Positions 6,309-15,400 of a DNA stretch of 22,107 nucleotides are shown piece after piece. The notes beneath the pieces were generated by a model. The model did not search any database and was not told where the DNA came from. It worked only from the letters and a program-made list of their open reading frames with translations. Positions within the stretch are counted from its first letter, which is position 1, and every line of letters starts with the position of its first letter. The DNA is from MESE01 sp036675035 (GTDB taxonomy: Bacteria; Pseudomonadota; Gammaproteobacteria; Burkholderiales; Burkholderiaceae_D): positions 1-22,107 of the forward strand of contig JAKFFO010000212.1 of NCBI GenBank assembly GCA_036675035.1, in the 5' to 3' direction. The position numbers and the translations under genes were made by a program.

Positions 6309-8006
6309 CTACACGCTCTGCCTGGCCTTTTCTTCCTCATAAAGCTCTTTCTTCGATAATTTCCCGACCGGCGTCTTCGGCAATTCTGCCCTGATTTCCA
6401 ACGCCTGCACCATCTCGTGCTTGCCAACGCGGGTTTTCAAGAAATCCTTGAGCTCATCCAGCGATATCTGCGGCGCATCTTTTTTCAGTGCGATGAATGC
6501 TTTGGGCGACTGGCCCCGATATTCATCCTTGATGCCGATCACACTTACTTCCGCTACCGCAGGATGCTCATAGATCGCCTCTTCGATCGTGCGCGGATAG
6601 ACGTTGTAACCGCCGCACAGGATCATGTCCTTGGTGCGGTCGACGATATAAATGAAGCCGTCCTGATCCATGTAGCCGACGTCGCCGGTGCGGAAAAAAC
6701 CGTCGGGTGTCATTGAATCGGCAGTCGCCTCGGGTTTTTTCCAGTATCCCTTCATTACGTTCGGTCCGCTGATGCATAGTTCGCCGCGGTCGCCGAGCGG
6801 CACTTCTCGCGCCGCGTCGTCCACGCTGACAAACTTGATCGTCACGCCGACCGTCGGCATGCCGCAGGAGCCGACTTTCTGCAAGCCGTATGCAGGCGTG
6901 AATGTACCGGTCGGCGATGTCTCGGTCATACCCCAACCTTCCAGCAAACTGCAGCCGGTAAGCTGCTGAAAGCGCTGATTGACTTCGACCGGCAACGGCG
7001 CGCCGCCGGAACCGCAGAACTTCAGCGAAGACAAGTCGTACCTGGCGATATCCGGGTAATTGATGATCGCGGTGTACATCGTGGGTACACCGGGAAATAC
7101 AGTGATTTTTTTCGCGGCCAGGTCTTTGATCACCGCCTCCAGGTCGAAGCGGGTATGCAGGATCACTTCTGCACCCAGCCGGATTCCAAGGATCATGTTC
7201 ACGGTCAGCGCATAAATATGAAACAGCGGCAGAACCGCCAGCACCCGTTCCCGGCCCTCTTCCAGTACCCTGGGTTCGCCGCTGACGACTGCGACGATCT
7301 GGCTGCAGGCCGTCGCGAGATTCGCGTGGGTCAGCATCGCACCCTTCGGCAAACCGGTGGTGCCCCCGGTGTACTGCAATACCGCGATCGCGTCATTCAG
7401 GTCAGCCAGCGGATAGGCTTTGTACATGCCGTCGTTTTCCAGCAGTCGGTCAAATCGCAGATGCTTGTCGTCGTCTGGAATGGCGCTGAGCTGACCGGAT
7501 TTTTCCATCTGCGCATGTACCGCATCGGGATGCGGCGTCATTTCGGCCACATTGCCGACAATGATCTTTTGCAGGCGGGTATGGCCCAGCAGCTTGCCCA
7601 TCTGCGGATATAACGTGGCCGCATCGAGCGTCACCATGATGTCGGTTTCACTGTCGCCGACCTTATGCTCCAACACTTTTTCAGCGTCCAGCGGCGAGTA
7701 GTTCACCACCGTCCCGCCAGCCTTCAGCACACCGAAAAAACTGATCACGTAATGCGGCGTATTCGGCAGGTACAGGCCGACATGCACACCGGGTTTTACA
7801 CCAAGTTGCTGAAACCCCTTCGCCGCACGATCGACCATCTGCTGCAATTCCCGGTAGCTGATTTTCCGGCCCATGAAATCGAGCGCCGAATTGTCCGCCC
7901 ATTTTTCAACGGTGCGGTCGAGTATGTCTTGCACCGGCATGATAGGCAGCTCTGCGTCCCAACGGACGCCGGGCGGATAGGATTTGATCCAGGGGAAATC
8001 GGCCAT
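6309..8006 (-). CDS. Long-chain fatty acid (or dicarboxylate) CoA ligase, AMP-forming
   Basis: A 565-residue member of the acyl-adenylate-forming family, full length for the type. It joins a carboxylic acid to CoA through an acyl-AMP intermediate in the cytosol. Visible motifs: the ATP-binding loop YTGGTTGLPKGAM (212-224), GWGMTETSP (357-365), the adenylate-binding RTGDVGYMD with the conserved GD at 441-442, the hinge DRTKD (456-460), GGYNVYPRTIEEA (465-477) and the catalytic lysine in PKTPVGKLSKKEL (K549). The N-terminus (WIKSYPPGVRWDAEL) matches long-chain ligases and also PimA-type dicarboxylate ligases; the substrate is therefore open. An AGGAAA ribosome site precedes the ATG. It follows the SDR gene by 71 bp on the same strand and is probably the last gene of a three-gene operon. 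Confidence 0.92.
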   Translation of the reverse strand: MADFPWIKSYPPGVRWDAELPIMPVQDILDRTVEKWADNSALDFMGRKISYRELQQMVDRAAKGFQQLGVKPGVHVGLYLPNTPHYVISFFGVLKAGGTVVNYSPLDAEKVLEHKVGDSETDIMVTLDAATLYPQMGKLLGHTRLQKIIVGNVAEMTPHPDAVHAQMEKSGQLSAIPDDDKHLRFDRLLENDGMYKAYPLADLNDAIAVLQYTGGTTGLPKGAMLTHANLATACSQIVAVVSGEPRVLEEGRERVLAVLPLFHIYALTVNMILGIRLGAEVILHTRFDLEAVIKDLAAKKITVFPGVPTMYTAIINYPDIARYDLSSLKFCGSGGAPLPVEVNQRFQQLTGCSLLEGWGMTETSPTGTFTPAYGLQKVGSCGMPTVGVTIKFVSVDDAAREVPLGDRGELCISGPNVMKGYWKKPEATADSMTPDGFFRTGDVGYMDQDGFIYIVDRTKDMILCGGYNVYPRTIEEAIYEHPAVAEVSVIGIKDEYRGQSPKAFIALKKDAPQISLDELKDFLKTRVGKHEMVQALEIRAELPKTPVGKLSKKELYEEEKARQSV

Positions 8007-8077
8007 GTGTTTTCCTGACTAGGTTGATCAAGCAAAGAAGAAAGCAAAATTATTCAATTGCCCACGCATTCCAGGTT

Positions 8078-8842
8078 TCAAATCGCGGTCAGACCGCCAT
8101 CGACGGCGAGCTGGTGGCCGGTGACGAACGACGCGCTGTCCGAGCACAGCCACAATACCGCAGCGGCGACTTCGTCGGCTTCGCCGACACGCCCGATCGG
8201 ATGCATTTTCCGGATATTTTTTTCGCGGCCAGGCTCGCGCGCAATCGCACGCTCCATCATTTCGGTGCGAATAACAGCCGGGCAAACACTATTGATCCGG
8301 ATGCCCGCCCTGCCGTATTCCACTGCCGCAGATTTAGTCATGCCGACCACCGCATGCTTGCTCGCCGCGTATACCGGTTGTGTCGGTGCACCGACCAGGC
8401 CGGCAACCGATGCAGTATTCACGATGGCGCCATGGCCCTGCTTCAGCATCTGGCGGATCTCATGTTTCATGCACAACCACGCGCCCTTCACGTTGATGCG
8501 CATGATCCGGTCAAATAATTGTTCATCACAATCAGCGAGCGGATGTTGCTCTTCCTCAATGCCGGCATTATTGAATGCACAGTCAAGCTTGCCGTACGCT
8601 GCCACCGTTCTTTCGATCAATGCGACAACTTGCGCCTCGTTTGAAACATCGGCCTGGACGAATATCGCCTGACCGCCCGCCGACTCGATTAGCCGCACCG
8701 TTTCTTCGCCACCGTCCACTGCGATATCGGAGACAGCCACGCATGCACCGGCGCGTGCAAAAGTCAACGCTGCGGCGCGCCCGATGCCGCCGGCAGCACC
8801 AGTGACAAGTACTGCTTTTCCGGAAAATGACTGATCCGTCAT
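8078..8842 (-). CDS. Short-chain dehydrogenase/reductase (classical SDR)
   Basis: A 254-residue NAD(P)-dependent oxidoreductase. The ATG at 8842 is chosen because AAAGGA lies just upstream and the family N-terminus begins here; the frame is open further up to 8929 without support. Motifs: cofactor loop TGAAGGIGR (14-22), Asp39 at the end of strand 2 (favouring NAD over NADP), NNAG (91-94), active-site Asn117, Ser145 and YxxxK as Tyr158-Lys162, and a C-terminal SFVTGHQLAVDGG typical of FabG-like enzymes. It probably oxidises a hydroxy group or reduces a ketone on an acyl or small-molecule substrate. Its neighbours, the acyl-CoA ligase downstream and the phosphatase-fold gene upstream, suggest a role in fatty or dicarboxylic acid breakdown, but the substrate is not shown. 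Confidence 0.92.
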   Translation of the reverse strand: MTDQSFSGKAVLVTGAAGGIGRAAALTFARAGACVAVSDIAVDGGEETVRLIESAGGQAIFVQADVSNEAQVVALIERTVAAYGKLDCAFNNAGIEEEQHPLADCDEQLFDRIMRINVKGAWLCMKHEIRQMLKQGHGAIVNTASVAGLVGAPTQPVYAASKHAVVGMTKSAAVEYGRAGIRINSVCPAVIRTEMMERAIAREPGREKNIRKMHPIGRVGEADEVAAAVLWLCSDSASFVTGHQLAVDGGLTAI

Positions 8843-8932
8843 ATGAATATTCCTTTGGTTTTTCGGTTGCTTGAAAAGCAATCTGGATGACAGTGCCGGA
8901 GATCGCGATATCGCTGAACTCCGATGCACACT

Positions 8933-9640
8933 CTATCGGTAGGTAACCGAATGCTTCTCGCCAAGCAGTTCCAGATGCGCATAATTATTCAGATAGCTCA
9001 ACGTCACCTTCCCCGGCTGGTACAGCAATTTGGTCACGGAGCTGTTGACGATTGACCAGTTGAGCTCAGCCGTTTTCCGATCCGTCAGCCCGAGCAGATT
9101 CTGGCACAGCGTAGCGATGGTCCCTCCGGAGGTAAAGACAATAATGTTTTGCGACGCGCCGGCACTTTCGAGCAAGCGCTCCAGCGCCGCGATGCAGCGG
9201 GCGCGGAACACCGGCCACGGTTCTCTATAGTCGCCGTCGTGCTCTCCTTGCATCCAGCGCATCATCGCCAACTCAAAAATCTCCTGAAAACCCCGTTTCG
9301 GATTTTCGCTCCTGGCTAAAAAATCCTTGACCGCAATCGGGTCGACAAAGTCTGGCCGATGCCGAAGCAATACTTCGTGATGATCATATTCGTTAAAATC
9401 GGCATCAGATTGCCAATCTGCCTCGGTACTCGATGCCTTCGATAACGCCGACAGACAAGCATCGGCAGTCTGCCGATGCCGTTTCATGTCACCCGTGACG
9501 ATACGATGAAAATTCTGACCGCAATTTGCGAACCAGTTGCCGAGCAGCCGCGCCTGCTCAACGCCAAGCGCCGACAGTTGATCGTAATTTGCGGTACCGA
9601 ACGATGCCTGTCCGTGCCGAACCAGATAAATTTGTCCCAT
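8933..9640 (-). CDS. Histidine phosphatase superfamily protein lacking the second catalytic His
   Basis: A 235-residue protein that begins with the phosphoglycerate-mutase-type motif YLVRHGQASFG (Arg8, His9). The second arginine region reads MKRHRQTA (Arg54) and an acidic residue follows in FNEYDHH (about 82-88). In active enzymes a second histidine appears in an [ST]HGG-like motif; here the segment reads VFTSGGTIA with Ser171 at that place. The first half of the active site is thus complete and the second is altered. Comparable TSGG forms may exist in a subfamily near acyl-CoA metabolism genes in related bacteria, but this is from memory. The ribosome site AAGGAA lies about 12 bp upstream of the ATG. 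It leads the probable operon with the SDR and ligase. Activity is uncertain. Confidence 0.88.
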   Translation of the reverse strand: MGQIYLVRHGQASFGTANYDQLSALGVEQARLLGNWFANCGQNFHRIVTGDMKRHRQTADACLSALSKASSTEADWQSDADFNEYDHHEVLLRHRPDFVDPIAVKDFLARSENPKRGFQEIFELAMMRWMQGEHDGDYREPWPVFRARCIAALERLLESAGASQNIIVFTSGGTIATLCQNLLGLTDRKTAELNWSIVNSSVTKLLYQPGKVTLSYLNNYAHLELLGEKHSVTYR

Positions 9641-9859
9641 GATACGTTTCGTTTCCTTGGATGATGCAGATTGTGTCGCCTGATTGCGAGGCAGATGTCG
9701 CTATCTTATAGCGTGTGGCAAAAGCGATCAATTAAACGCCTGAATCCGGGTTGTGTGATCCATGCATCCGGAACGCGAAGTCGGGTTTGCTTGGCGCTAA
9801 AGCGATTGACATAAACAGATGCGGCTGGCGCCGAAAGGCCGCGATCGATTTGGCTTGGA

Positions 9860-11245
9860 CTACGGGCGAGTCATCTGCGCCGGCTGCACCCAGCGATCGA
9901 ATTCTGCGTCGGTGACATACCCCAGCGCGAGCGCTGCCTGCTTGAGCGTGCTGCCATCGCGGTGCGCCTGCTTCGCGATCTGCGCCGCCTTGTCATAGCC
10001 GATATGCGGCGTCAGTGCGGTAACCAGCATCAGCGAACGCTCCATCAGTTCGGCAATCCGCTCCCGATTGGCCTCGATGCCGCGCGCACAATGCGCGTCG
10101 AAGCTCTTCATGCCGTCACCTAGCAGGCGCACGCTTTGCAAAAAATTATGTGCGATCAGCGGCTTGAACACATTCAATTCGAAATTACCCATCGCTCCGC
10201 CCATATTGATCGCCACGTCATTGCCGAACACCTGGCAGCACAGCATGGTCAGCGCCTCGCACTGGGTCGGATTCACCTTGCCCGGCATGATGGAACTGCC
10301 CGGCTCATTCTCGGGAATCGATATTTCCCCCAATCCGGAACGCGGGCCCGATGCCAGCCAGCGCACATCGTTGGCAATTTTCATCAGCGCTGCAGCAAGT
10401 GCCTTCAACGCGCCGTGCGCCGCGACCAGCTCGTCGTGCGCAGCCAGCGCAGCGAATTTATTGGAAGCGCTCCTGAACGGCAAGCCGGTGCTCTTTGCCA
10501 ATTCCGCGGCAACCCGATCACCGAACTCCGGATGCGTGTTCAGCCCGGTACCCACCGCAGTGCCGCCGACCGCCAGTTCGTGGAGCGGCGGTAATAGCGC
10601 AATGATCGCCGACTCGGCACGATCAAGCTGAGCGACATACCCGGAAAACTCCTGCCCCAGTGTCAGCGGCGTCGCATCCTGCAAATGGGTGCGGCCGATC
10701 TTGACGATATCCGAAAATGCCGTCGCCTTTTCATCCAGCGCCGCGCGCAAGGAACGCAAGGCCGGCAGCAAGTTACTTGTCACCGCAACGCTCGCAGCAA
10801 CATGCATCGCCGTCGGAAAAATATCGTTCGACGACTGCCCGAGATTGACATCGTCGTTCGGATGCACCAGGCGCCCTTCACCGCGCGGCCCGCCCATCAA
10901 TTCGGAAGCGCGATTGGCCAGTACCTCGTTCATGTTCATGTTGGTTTGAGTGCCGGAACCGGTTTGCCATACGGAGAGAGGGAACTCTTGGCCGTGCTGG
11001 CCCGCGATCACTTCTTCTGCCGCATGGATGATAGCCGTCGATTTCTCATCATGTAGCTTCCCCAAGCCGCCATTTACCATTGCACACACCCGCTTTACTG
11101 CAGCCAGAGCGGCGATCAGCTCCTCCGGCATGTGCTCAGTAGAAATTCTGAAGAACTCGCGGGAACGTTGAGTTTGCGCACCCCACATTCGTTGACTTGG
11201 AACTTCAATTGGGCCGAACGTATCCCGCTCAACTCTGGTCGTCAT
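9860..11245 (-). CDS. fumC: Class II fumarate hydratase
   Basis: A 461-residue, iron-independent fumarase that interconverts fumarate and malate in the citric acid cycle as a cytosolic homotetramer. Substrate-site segments are all present: SGTQTNMNMNEV (97-108), the SSND segment (138-141), GRTHLQDATPL with catalytic His187, and the superfamily signature GSSIMPGKVNPTQCE (316-330) with the catalytic serine, Lys323 and Asn325. The ATG at 11245 is chosen because AAGG lies 8 bp upstream and the product then starts MTTRVERDTFGPIEVP as usual for this family; a TTG at 11263 would add six residues. The start codon overlaps the stop of an 18-codon leader ORF. There is no partner gene downstream. Confidence 0.97.
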   Translation of the reverse strand: MTTRVERDTFGPIEVPSQRMWGAQTQRSREFFRISTEHMPEELIAALAAVKRVCAMVNGGLGKLHDEKSTAIIHAAEEVIAGQHGQEFPLSVWQTGSGTQTNMNMNEVLANRASELMGGPRGEGRLVHPNDDVNLGQSSNDIFPTAMHVAASVAVTSNLLPALRSLRAALDEKATAFSDIVKIGRTHLQDATPLTLGQEFSGYVAQLDRAESAIIALLPPLHELAVGGTAVGTGLNTHPEFGDRVAAELAKSTGLPFRSASNKFAALAAHDELVAAHGALKALAAALMKIANDVRWLASGPRSGLGEISIPENEPGSSIMPGKVNPTQCEALTMLCCQVFGNDVAINMGGAMGNFELNVFKPLIAHNFLQSVRLLGDGMKSFDAHCARGIEANRERIAELMERSLMLVTALTPHIGYDKAAQIAKQAHRDGSTLKQAALALGYVTDAEFDRWVQPAQMTRP

Positions 11246-11298
11246 CTCGTTTGCCTTCGCCAAAAATGTTGATAATTTGAGTTAATCGTTTGATTCAT
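11242..11298 (-). CDS. Leader ORF overlapping the fumC start
   Basis: A possible 18-residue peptide, MNQTINSNYQHFWRRQTR, from an ATG at 11298 preceded by CGGAG with 5-6 bp spacing, a better ribosome site than many genes here have. Its TGA stop shares ATGA with the fumC start codon, the usual form of translational coupling. The end of the peptide is encoded TGG CGA AGG CAA ACG AGA TGA, with three arginine codons (CGA, AGG, AGA) that are normally rare in GC-rich proteobacteria, right before the stop. The fumC ribosome site lies inside this ORF, so ribosomes translating or stalling on it would directly affect fumC initiation. Whether it is translated is unproven. Confidence 0.5.
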   Translation of the reverse strand: MNQTINSNYQHFWRRQTR

Positions 11299-11317
11299 GA
11301 TGTCTCCGAACGTTTTA

Positions 11318-11333
11318 AAAATCACGCGATTTT
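11318..11333 (-). terminator. Weak hairpin after the TonB-like gene
   Basis: AAAATC (11318-11323) and GATTTT (11328-11333) form a 6-bp stem around ACGC, 12-27 bp downstream of the TonB-like stop in that gene's direction. The stem is AT-rich and followed by a short T-rich stretch. It could be a weak end to the long pilus transcript, or just part of the fumC promoter region. Confidence 0.3.
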
Positions 11334-11344
11334 CTGAAAAGGAG

Positions 11345-11995
11345 TCATTCGGCTGAGGCCCCGAAAATCAAATCATCCAAATCAGTCGATAAATTTATTT
11401 CAATAATCGTCTGCGATTTGACGGGCCTCCCATTCAAGTCCCCGGGCTTAAAGGTCATCCCCCTATGCCCGACAATAATTTCCTCGATGTAAGATGCAGG
11501 TAATGAACTCTGATCAATCATAATGTCATCGACTTGCCCATTTTCTGAAACAAACAAAATGAGAGACACTGATCCAATGATCCGTACATCGTCGTGGAAC
11601 GGCAAGCGAATATAGGGGTTCGTAAGCGCGATTGGTGTTCGGGTTAGTTCCTTCGGCCGGAAATAATAATTTTCCCGAAAACCAAAGAGCGGCTGCGGGC
11701 CTGACGAGTTGCGCTTTGGCGGCGATACGACGGTTGGAGTTTTGGCGTCTCCTGATGGAGCCTCGATTAAGACGATGCTCGTCTTTTTACACTGCCTAGC
11801 ACTCAAACAAAAAGGTGTTGCCGGGGTTTTTGAAATTGCCGCAGGTATGGCGCGAGCGTGGACACGTGGATCTAATCGATTTACGCCATGCTTGACTGGC
11901 ACCGTCGCCATGCCAGATCCAAAATTCAACATGGCCAGATGAAGCGCCACGGAACCTAGTCCCGAAATTACCAGATAGGGCTGTATAGAATTCAA
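11345..11995 (-). CDS. TonB-like C-terminal-domain protein, membrane-anchored
   Basis: A protein of up to 216 residues. Near the N-terminus is a hydrophobic stretch (residues 6-24, PYLVISGLGSVALHLAMLN) like a TonB anchor. A Pro/Ser-containing linker follows, then ENYYFRPKELTRTPIALTNP, and about 137-202 show a TonB_C-like fold pattern (GSVSLILFVSENGQVDDIMI ... MTFKPGDLNGRPVKSQTIIEINL). The long Pro-rich spacer of true TonB is missing and no exbB/exbD genes are nearby. The frame opens at a TTG (11995) just after an in-frame TGA; no ATG would retain the hydrophobic segment and no clear ribosome site is visible, so the start is uncertain. It lies 67 bp after the preceding gene on the same strand and may be the last gene of the pilus operon. 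Function unknown. Confidence 0.7.
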   Translation of the reverse strand: MNSIQPYLVISGLGSVALHLAMLNFGSGMATVPVKHGVNRLDPRVHARAIPAAISKTPATPFCLSARQCKKTSIVLIEAPSGDAKTPTVVSPPKRNSSGPQPLFGFRENYYFRPKELTRTPIALTNPYIRLPFHDDVRIIGSVSLILFVSENGQVDDIMIDQSSLPASYIEEIIVGHRGMTFKPGDLNGRPVKSQTIIEINLSTDLDDLIFGASAE

Positions 11996-12062
11996 CGGAC
12001 TTCAGAAACAATTTTCGATCACAGCAGTTTTTCAAATCGCCGTATCTATTGTCCCACCCCTC

Positions 12063-12437
12063 TTACTTGACCACGACATCGCTAATCCGCATTCTTCCGC
12101 CAGCCTCAACCTTGGTTACAAACTCGATCGCCTGACCCACTTTCAGTTTCAGCGGATTGCCATCTATCAGCGGATTTTTCGAATGCACACGGGTCAGGCC
12201 GGCGACGAAAAAATACGAAGTCCTTTCAATCATGATTGTGCGCTTTGCGATGTCAATAGCACTGATCACGCCGGTCTGTACTGTGGGCTGGGCCGTAACA
12301 TTCGTGTCGTCCTGTACCTCAGACGAACGAATATCGGCAGCGGAAGATGGCGTGAGCATCACTGCCGATACGGGAAACGCAGCAAACACCAATCCAAAAA
12401 CACCCAGGGCAAAAATAATTTGATTACGGTGACTCAT
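12063..12437 (-). CDS. Small exported protein downstream of pilY1 (pilY2 position)
   Basis: A 124-residue protein with AGGAGT 9 bp before the ATG. Residues 1-25 form a signal peptide (NQIIFALGVFGLVFAAFPVSA). A short polar stretch leads to a compact, strand-rich domain from about 54: TGVISAIDIAKRTIMIERTSYFF, then LKLKVGQAIEFVTKVE and MRISDVVVK, suggesting a small beta-barrel of OB or DUF5666-like kind. It follows pilY1 by 56 bp on the same strand. In Pseudomonas aeruginosa a small exported protein, PilY2, is encoded directly after pilY1; this gene has the same place and size class, but homology was not established here. A role in pilus assembly or PilY1 folding is therefore only an inference. 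Confidence 0.75.
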   Translation of the reverse strand: MSHRNQIIFALGVFGLVFAAFPVSAVMLTPSSAADIRSSEVQDDTNVTAQPTVQTGVISAIDIAKRTIMIERTSYFFVAGLTRVHSKNPLIDGNPLKLKVGQAIEFVTKVEAGGRMRISDVVVK

Positions 12438-12493
12438 AAGGCTGACTCCTGTGGCTTTGACGAAAACAATGAAGCAATAGAGAAATTTTCCGA

Positions 12494-15400
12494 CTAATTG
12501 GTAATGACTTCACGCCATGAAACCCTGCGTCCCGACGTTGCGGTCGGAGGCAGATTGGGATCGAGCGTCTTGTCTTTGGGACCAGGGTTCACTTCGACCG
12601 GAACGTTGGCACCATCATCGTCACCCGGATTATCGTCATCATCGTCGACGCCGCCATCTGCGGGAGGTGGCGTCCAATCAGGATTACCAGATAGTCGAAT
12701 AATCGCTTTAATTGCACCACTGGGCAATTTCACCAATGTCGGACGGCTTGCCAATGCATTTCCTAAAAATTGCCCCGAATAGGCTTCGGTAGAGCCGGTT
12801 AACCAGCCTCCCGTCTTAATATCGATCGCGTAAAACCAGCTTGAGCCACCCGGAACGCATTGGACTGAGGACGGAATGTTGGTTGTAAACATAAGCGCGC
12901 CTACTGCCAGCTGCGGATCAGTAACCGCGCGTTCACCCGCGCTTAACGAAAAGTCCAGGTACCAACCGCGCTTCTTGACCTGCGCGCCCCCCGTTAAAGC
13001 GATGGCATTGTTGCTGACGACGCGCTTCGTCGAGTCTCCAACTAATGTCGTCATGGTTTGTTGTTGCAGTTGGGTCCGCTCAGAAGTAATCGTGATTTCC
13101 GGCGAGTTGGTAAGGTTGTCAATCAAGCCGTACATGGTTTGCGTCTGAGTGGTGGCAACATCACTGTCGCCTAAATATTTCCCAGTGCCGACATAGACAT
13201 AGCGATAATCGATGCCGTTGACAGAAATTTTGGCTAACTGCGGCTTGGTGGTCACTGGCTGCGCTACTCCGGCACTATCAACTAATGCGGCAAGTTTCCG
13301 GACGCCCCAATCGCTCTTTGTATTCCCAGTGAAGTCAAAGCGCCAGACATTGCCCAGCAAGTCTCCGCCATAGACATACTCCACCGTATTGTCGAGGCGG
13401 GCATTCTCTACATAATGGCTCACTTTGGCCAGTCCGGCCGGGGCAAGCAAGGTTCCGACCCCTGTGTCAATCTCCTTGATAATTTCACCGGTACGCGGAT
13501 TCAACACGAAAAGACGGCCATGGCCATCGGCACCCGTGCCAGTAATATTGTTGTAGCCGGACGTGACGATGACCACCCATCCCTCGGCCCTTGTTTTTAC
13601 GATTATCGGCCGGCCAAATGTATAGCCAACTTTGCCGGGATTTGACGTGGCGCTATTTGGAAACTCCCACATGACCTTCGCCGTTGCATCAGCTTCCGGC
13701 GTATCGCCACTGACCGTCGGATTCGTGACATCCAGCGCGTAATATCCCCGGCCACCCTTGCCCAGTCCGCCAACAAGTATTGTGCGCCACTGCGGGGAAT
13801 TATAAAGATTGCCGCCATAGTCGCCGCCACCATCGTCGGTTTGGCGCAGATCCACGTCTCCTGTGTTGGGCGTTGCATCCACATAGTACTGGTGCGTAAA
13901 GCCGATTCTTTTGGACAGGTTACGGAGATTCGGCCAGATCAGATTGGGTACGTATGCCCAGTTTTCTGCACCGGTGCTCGCATTAAATGCGTGAACCATC
14001 CCATCATTGGCCGCCTGAAACAGTACGCTGGTACGGTTTGCTTGTGCCGCCTTGTATGTCTCGGCCAAAGTGCATACGTCCGTCACCGGAATGGCGTAGC
14101 AAGTGTCAGTGTAATTGCGTGATGGTGCCTGGACCAGTACCGGTTCGGCATTGATGATATCGCCAAGCACATGTCCGCGGCTTCGATAGCTGGTTCCCTC
14201 GTTGCTACGGTCACCGCGCAAGAACTTCATGACATTAGCTGCATCGGATGGGCCTGGAGGTGTAGTGGCGGAGTTGAAAACCGTCTCTTGAGCGGTGGTG
14301 AGTTTCGTTGCCGCCGCTTCAATCGATGATTCTGAAGAAGGTTGAAACCTGAGTCCTCCCGTGCCGCTTCCCGAGTACGTCACGATGGTGCGATCAGTTG
14401 GCGAATAGTCACCTGCGGTGAGTGCATCAAGCTGTGCCTGGGCACCAGAGTCCCATATTGGCGCATCCGTATCAACTTCTCCGGTCGTGGTGCTGACCGG
14501 ATAAGCCTGCAATTCACCCGTCCATGCGCCTGAGTTGTAACTGGAATTGTAAGAGGCATTCACTCCTCCAACCACGATGTTCGGATTGGACACGGTTACG
14601 GCTGCGGCCGCCCCATCCTTCGAAAGGATATCCTGGCTGATTGTTTCGATGGCAGAAGTAAACGCCGTGGCATTGGTCGCGGGCTTCGCCGTCGATGTAC
14701 CGCCCTCGCTGGCCATCTTGTCCATCACCGCCAAAGCACCAGCATTATTAATCGTGTCGCCTAATGCGACCACGTAGGTCGGAATGTCATACATTACCGC
14801 GCCTTTAACAGTGGTACGTAACGCGGTGGTTGCATCGATCGCATGCTGTGCAGCCGTTCCAAACGCCCAGGCTTGCGTTGACGGGTCCTGCGTATTGGTT
14901 CGTTCCGCAGCGCTGTATAACGTGCCGGTATTCGTCCCTGTCGGCAAGCCATCGGTTACCAACATAACAAAATTTTTCTGGCATGAAGCCGTGATCGGGC
15001 TGGAATCTCCCGAAAAATAACTCTTTGCCGATGTCAGCGTTCCGCGCAACGGAGTAAAAACCGCCGCATTCTTTAATTCTCCTGTGGCTGTATCGAGCGT
15101 TTCGCTCGCCAACTGATTCATTAAATTATTGTAATGTGTCAGGCTGTCTGCTGCTGCCGGCTCGAGTAACGTGCCTGCTCCAGTAATATTAGCGTTGTAC
15201 CCTTTCCCTCTTGGGATATAGTACTGCCGGGTATAAGGCGGGTTCGACGAAAGGAAACCTGCGTCGGTAGGGGTGAAGCAAAGGTTCCCTACAGTGCTCG
15301 TAAAATCACTTGCTTCCCATGCGTTGACTGAATTATGCGATCGGTAACCTCGATAGCAAGTTCCCGTTCCACTGCTTCTAGTCCACAGTTGATCGAATAC

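Noticed and set aside
9641..9859. Possible terminator or small RNA between fumC and the phosphatase-fold gene
   Set aside because: Only a 5-bp GCGGC/GCCGC stem with a long loop and no T-run was seen; no tRNA-like fold is present.
10068..10631. Plus-strand open frame inside fumC
   Set aside because: fumC is unambiguous and full length; the opposite frame has no motif or start signal.
11796..12035. Alternative frame overlapping the TonB-like gene start, considered as evidence of a frameshift
   Set aside because: It opens with TTG and no ribosome site, its continuation shows no TonB-like pattern, and the main frame already includes a plausible membrane anchor. A frameshift cannot be excluded but is not supported.
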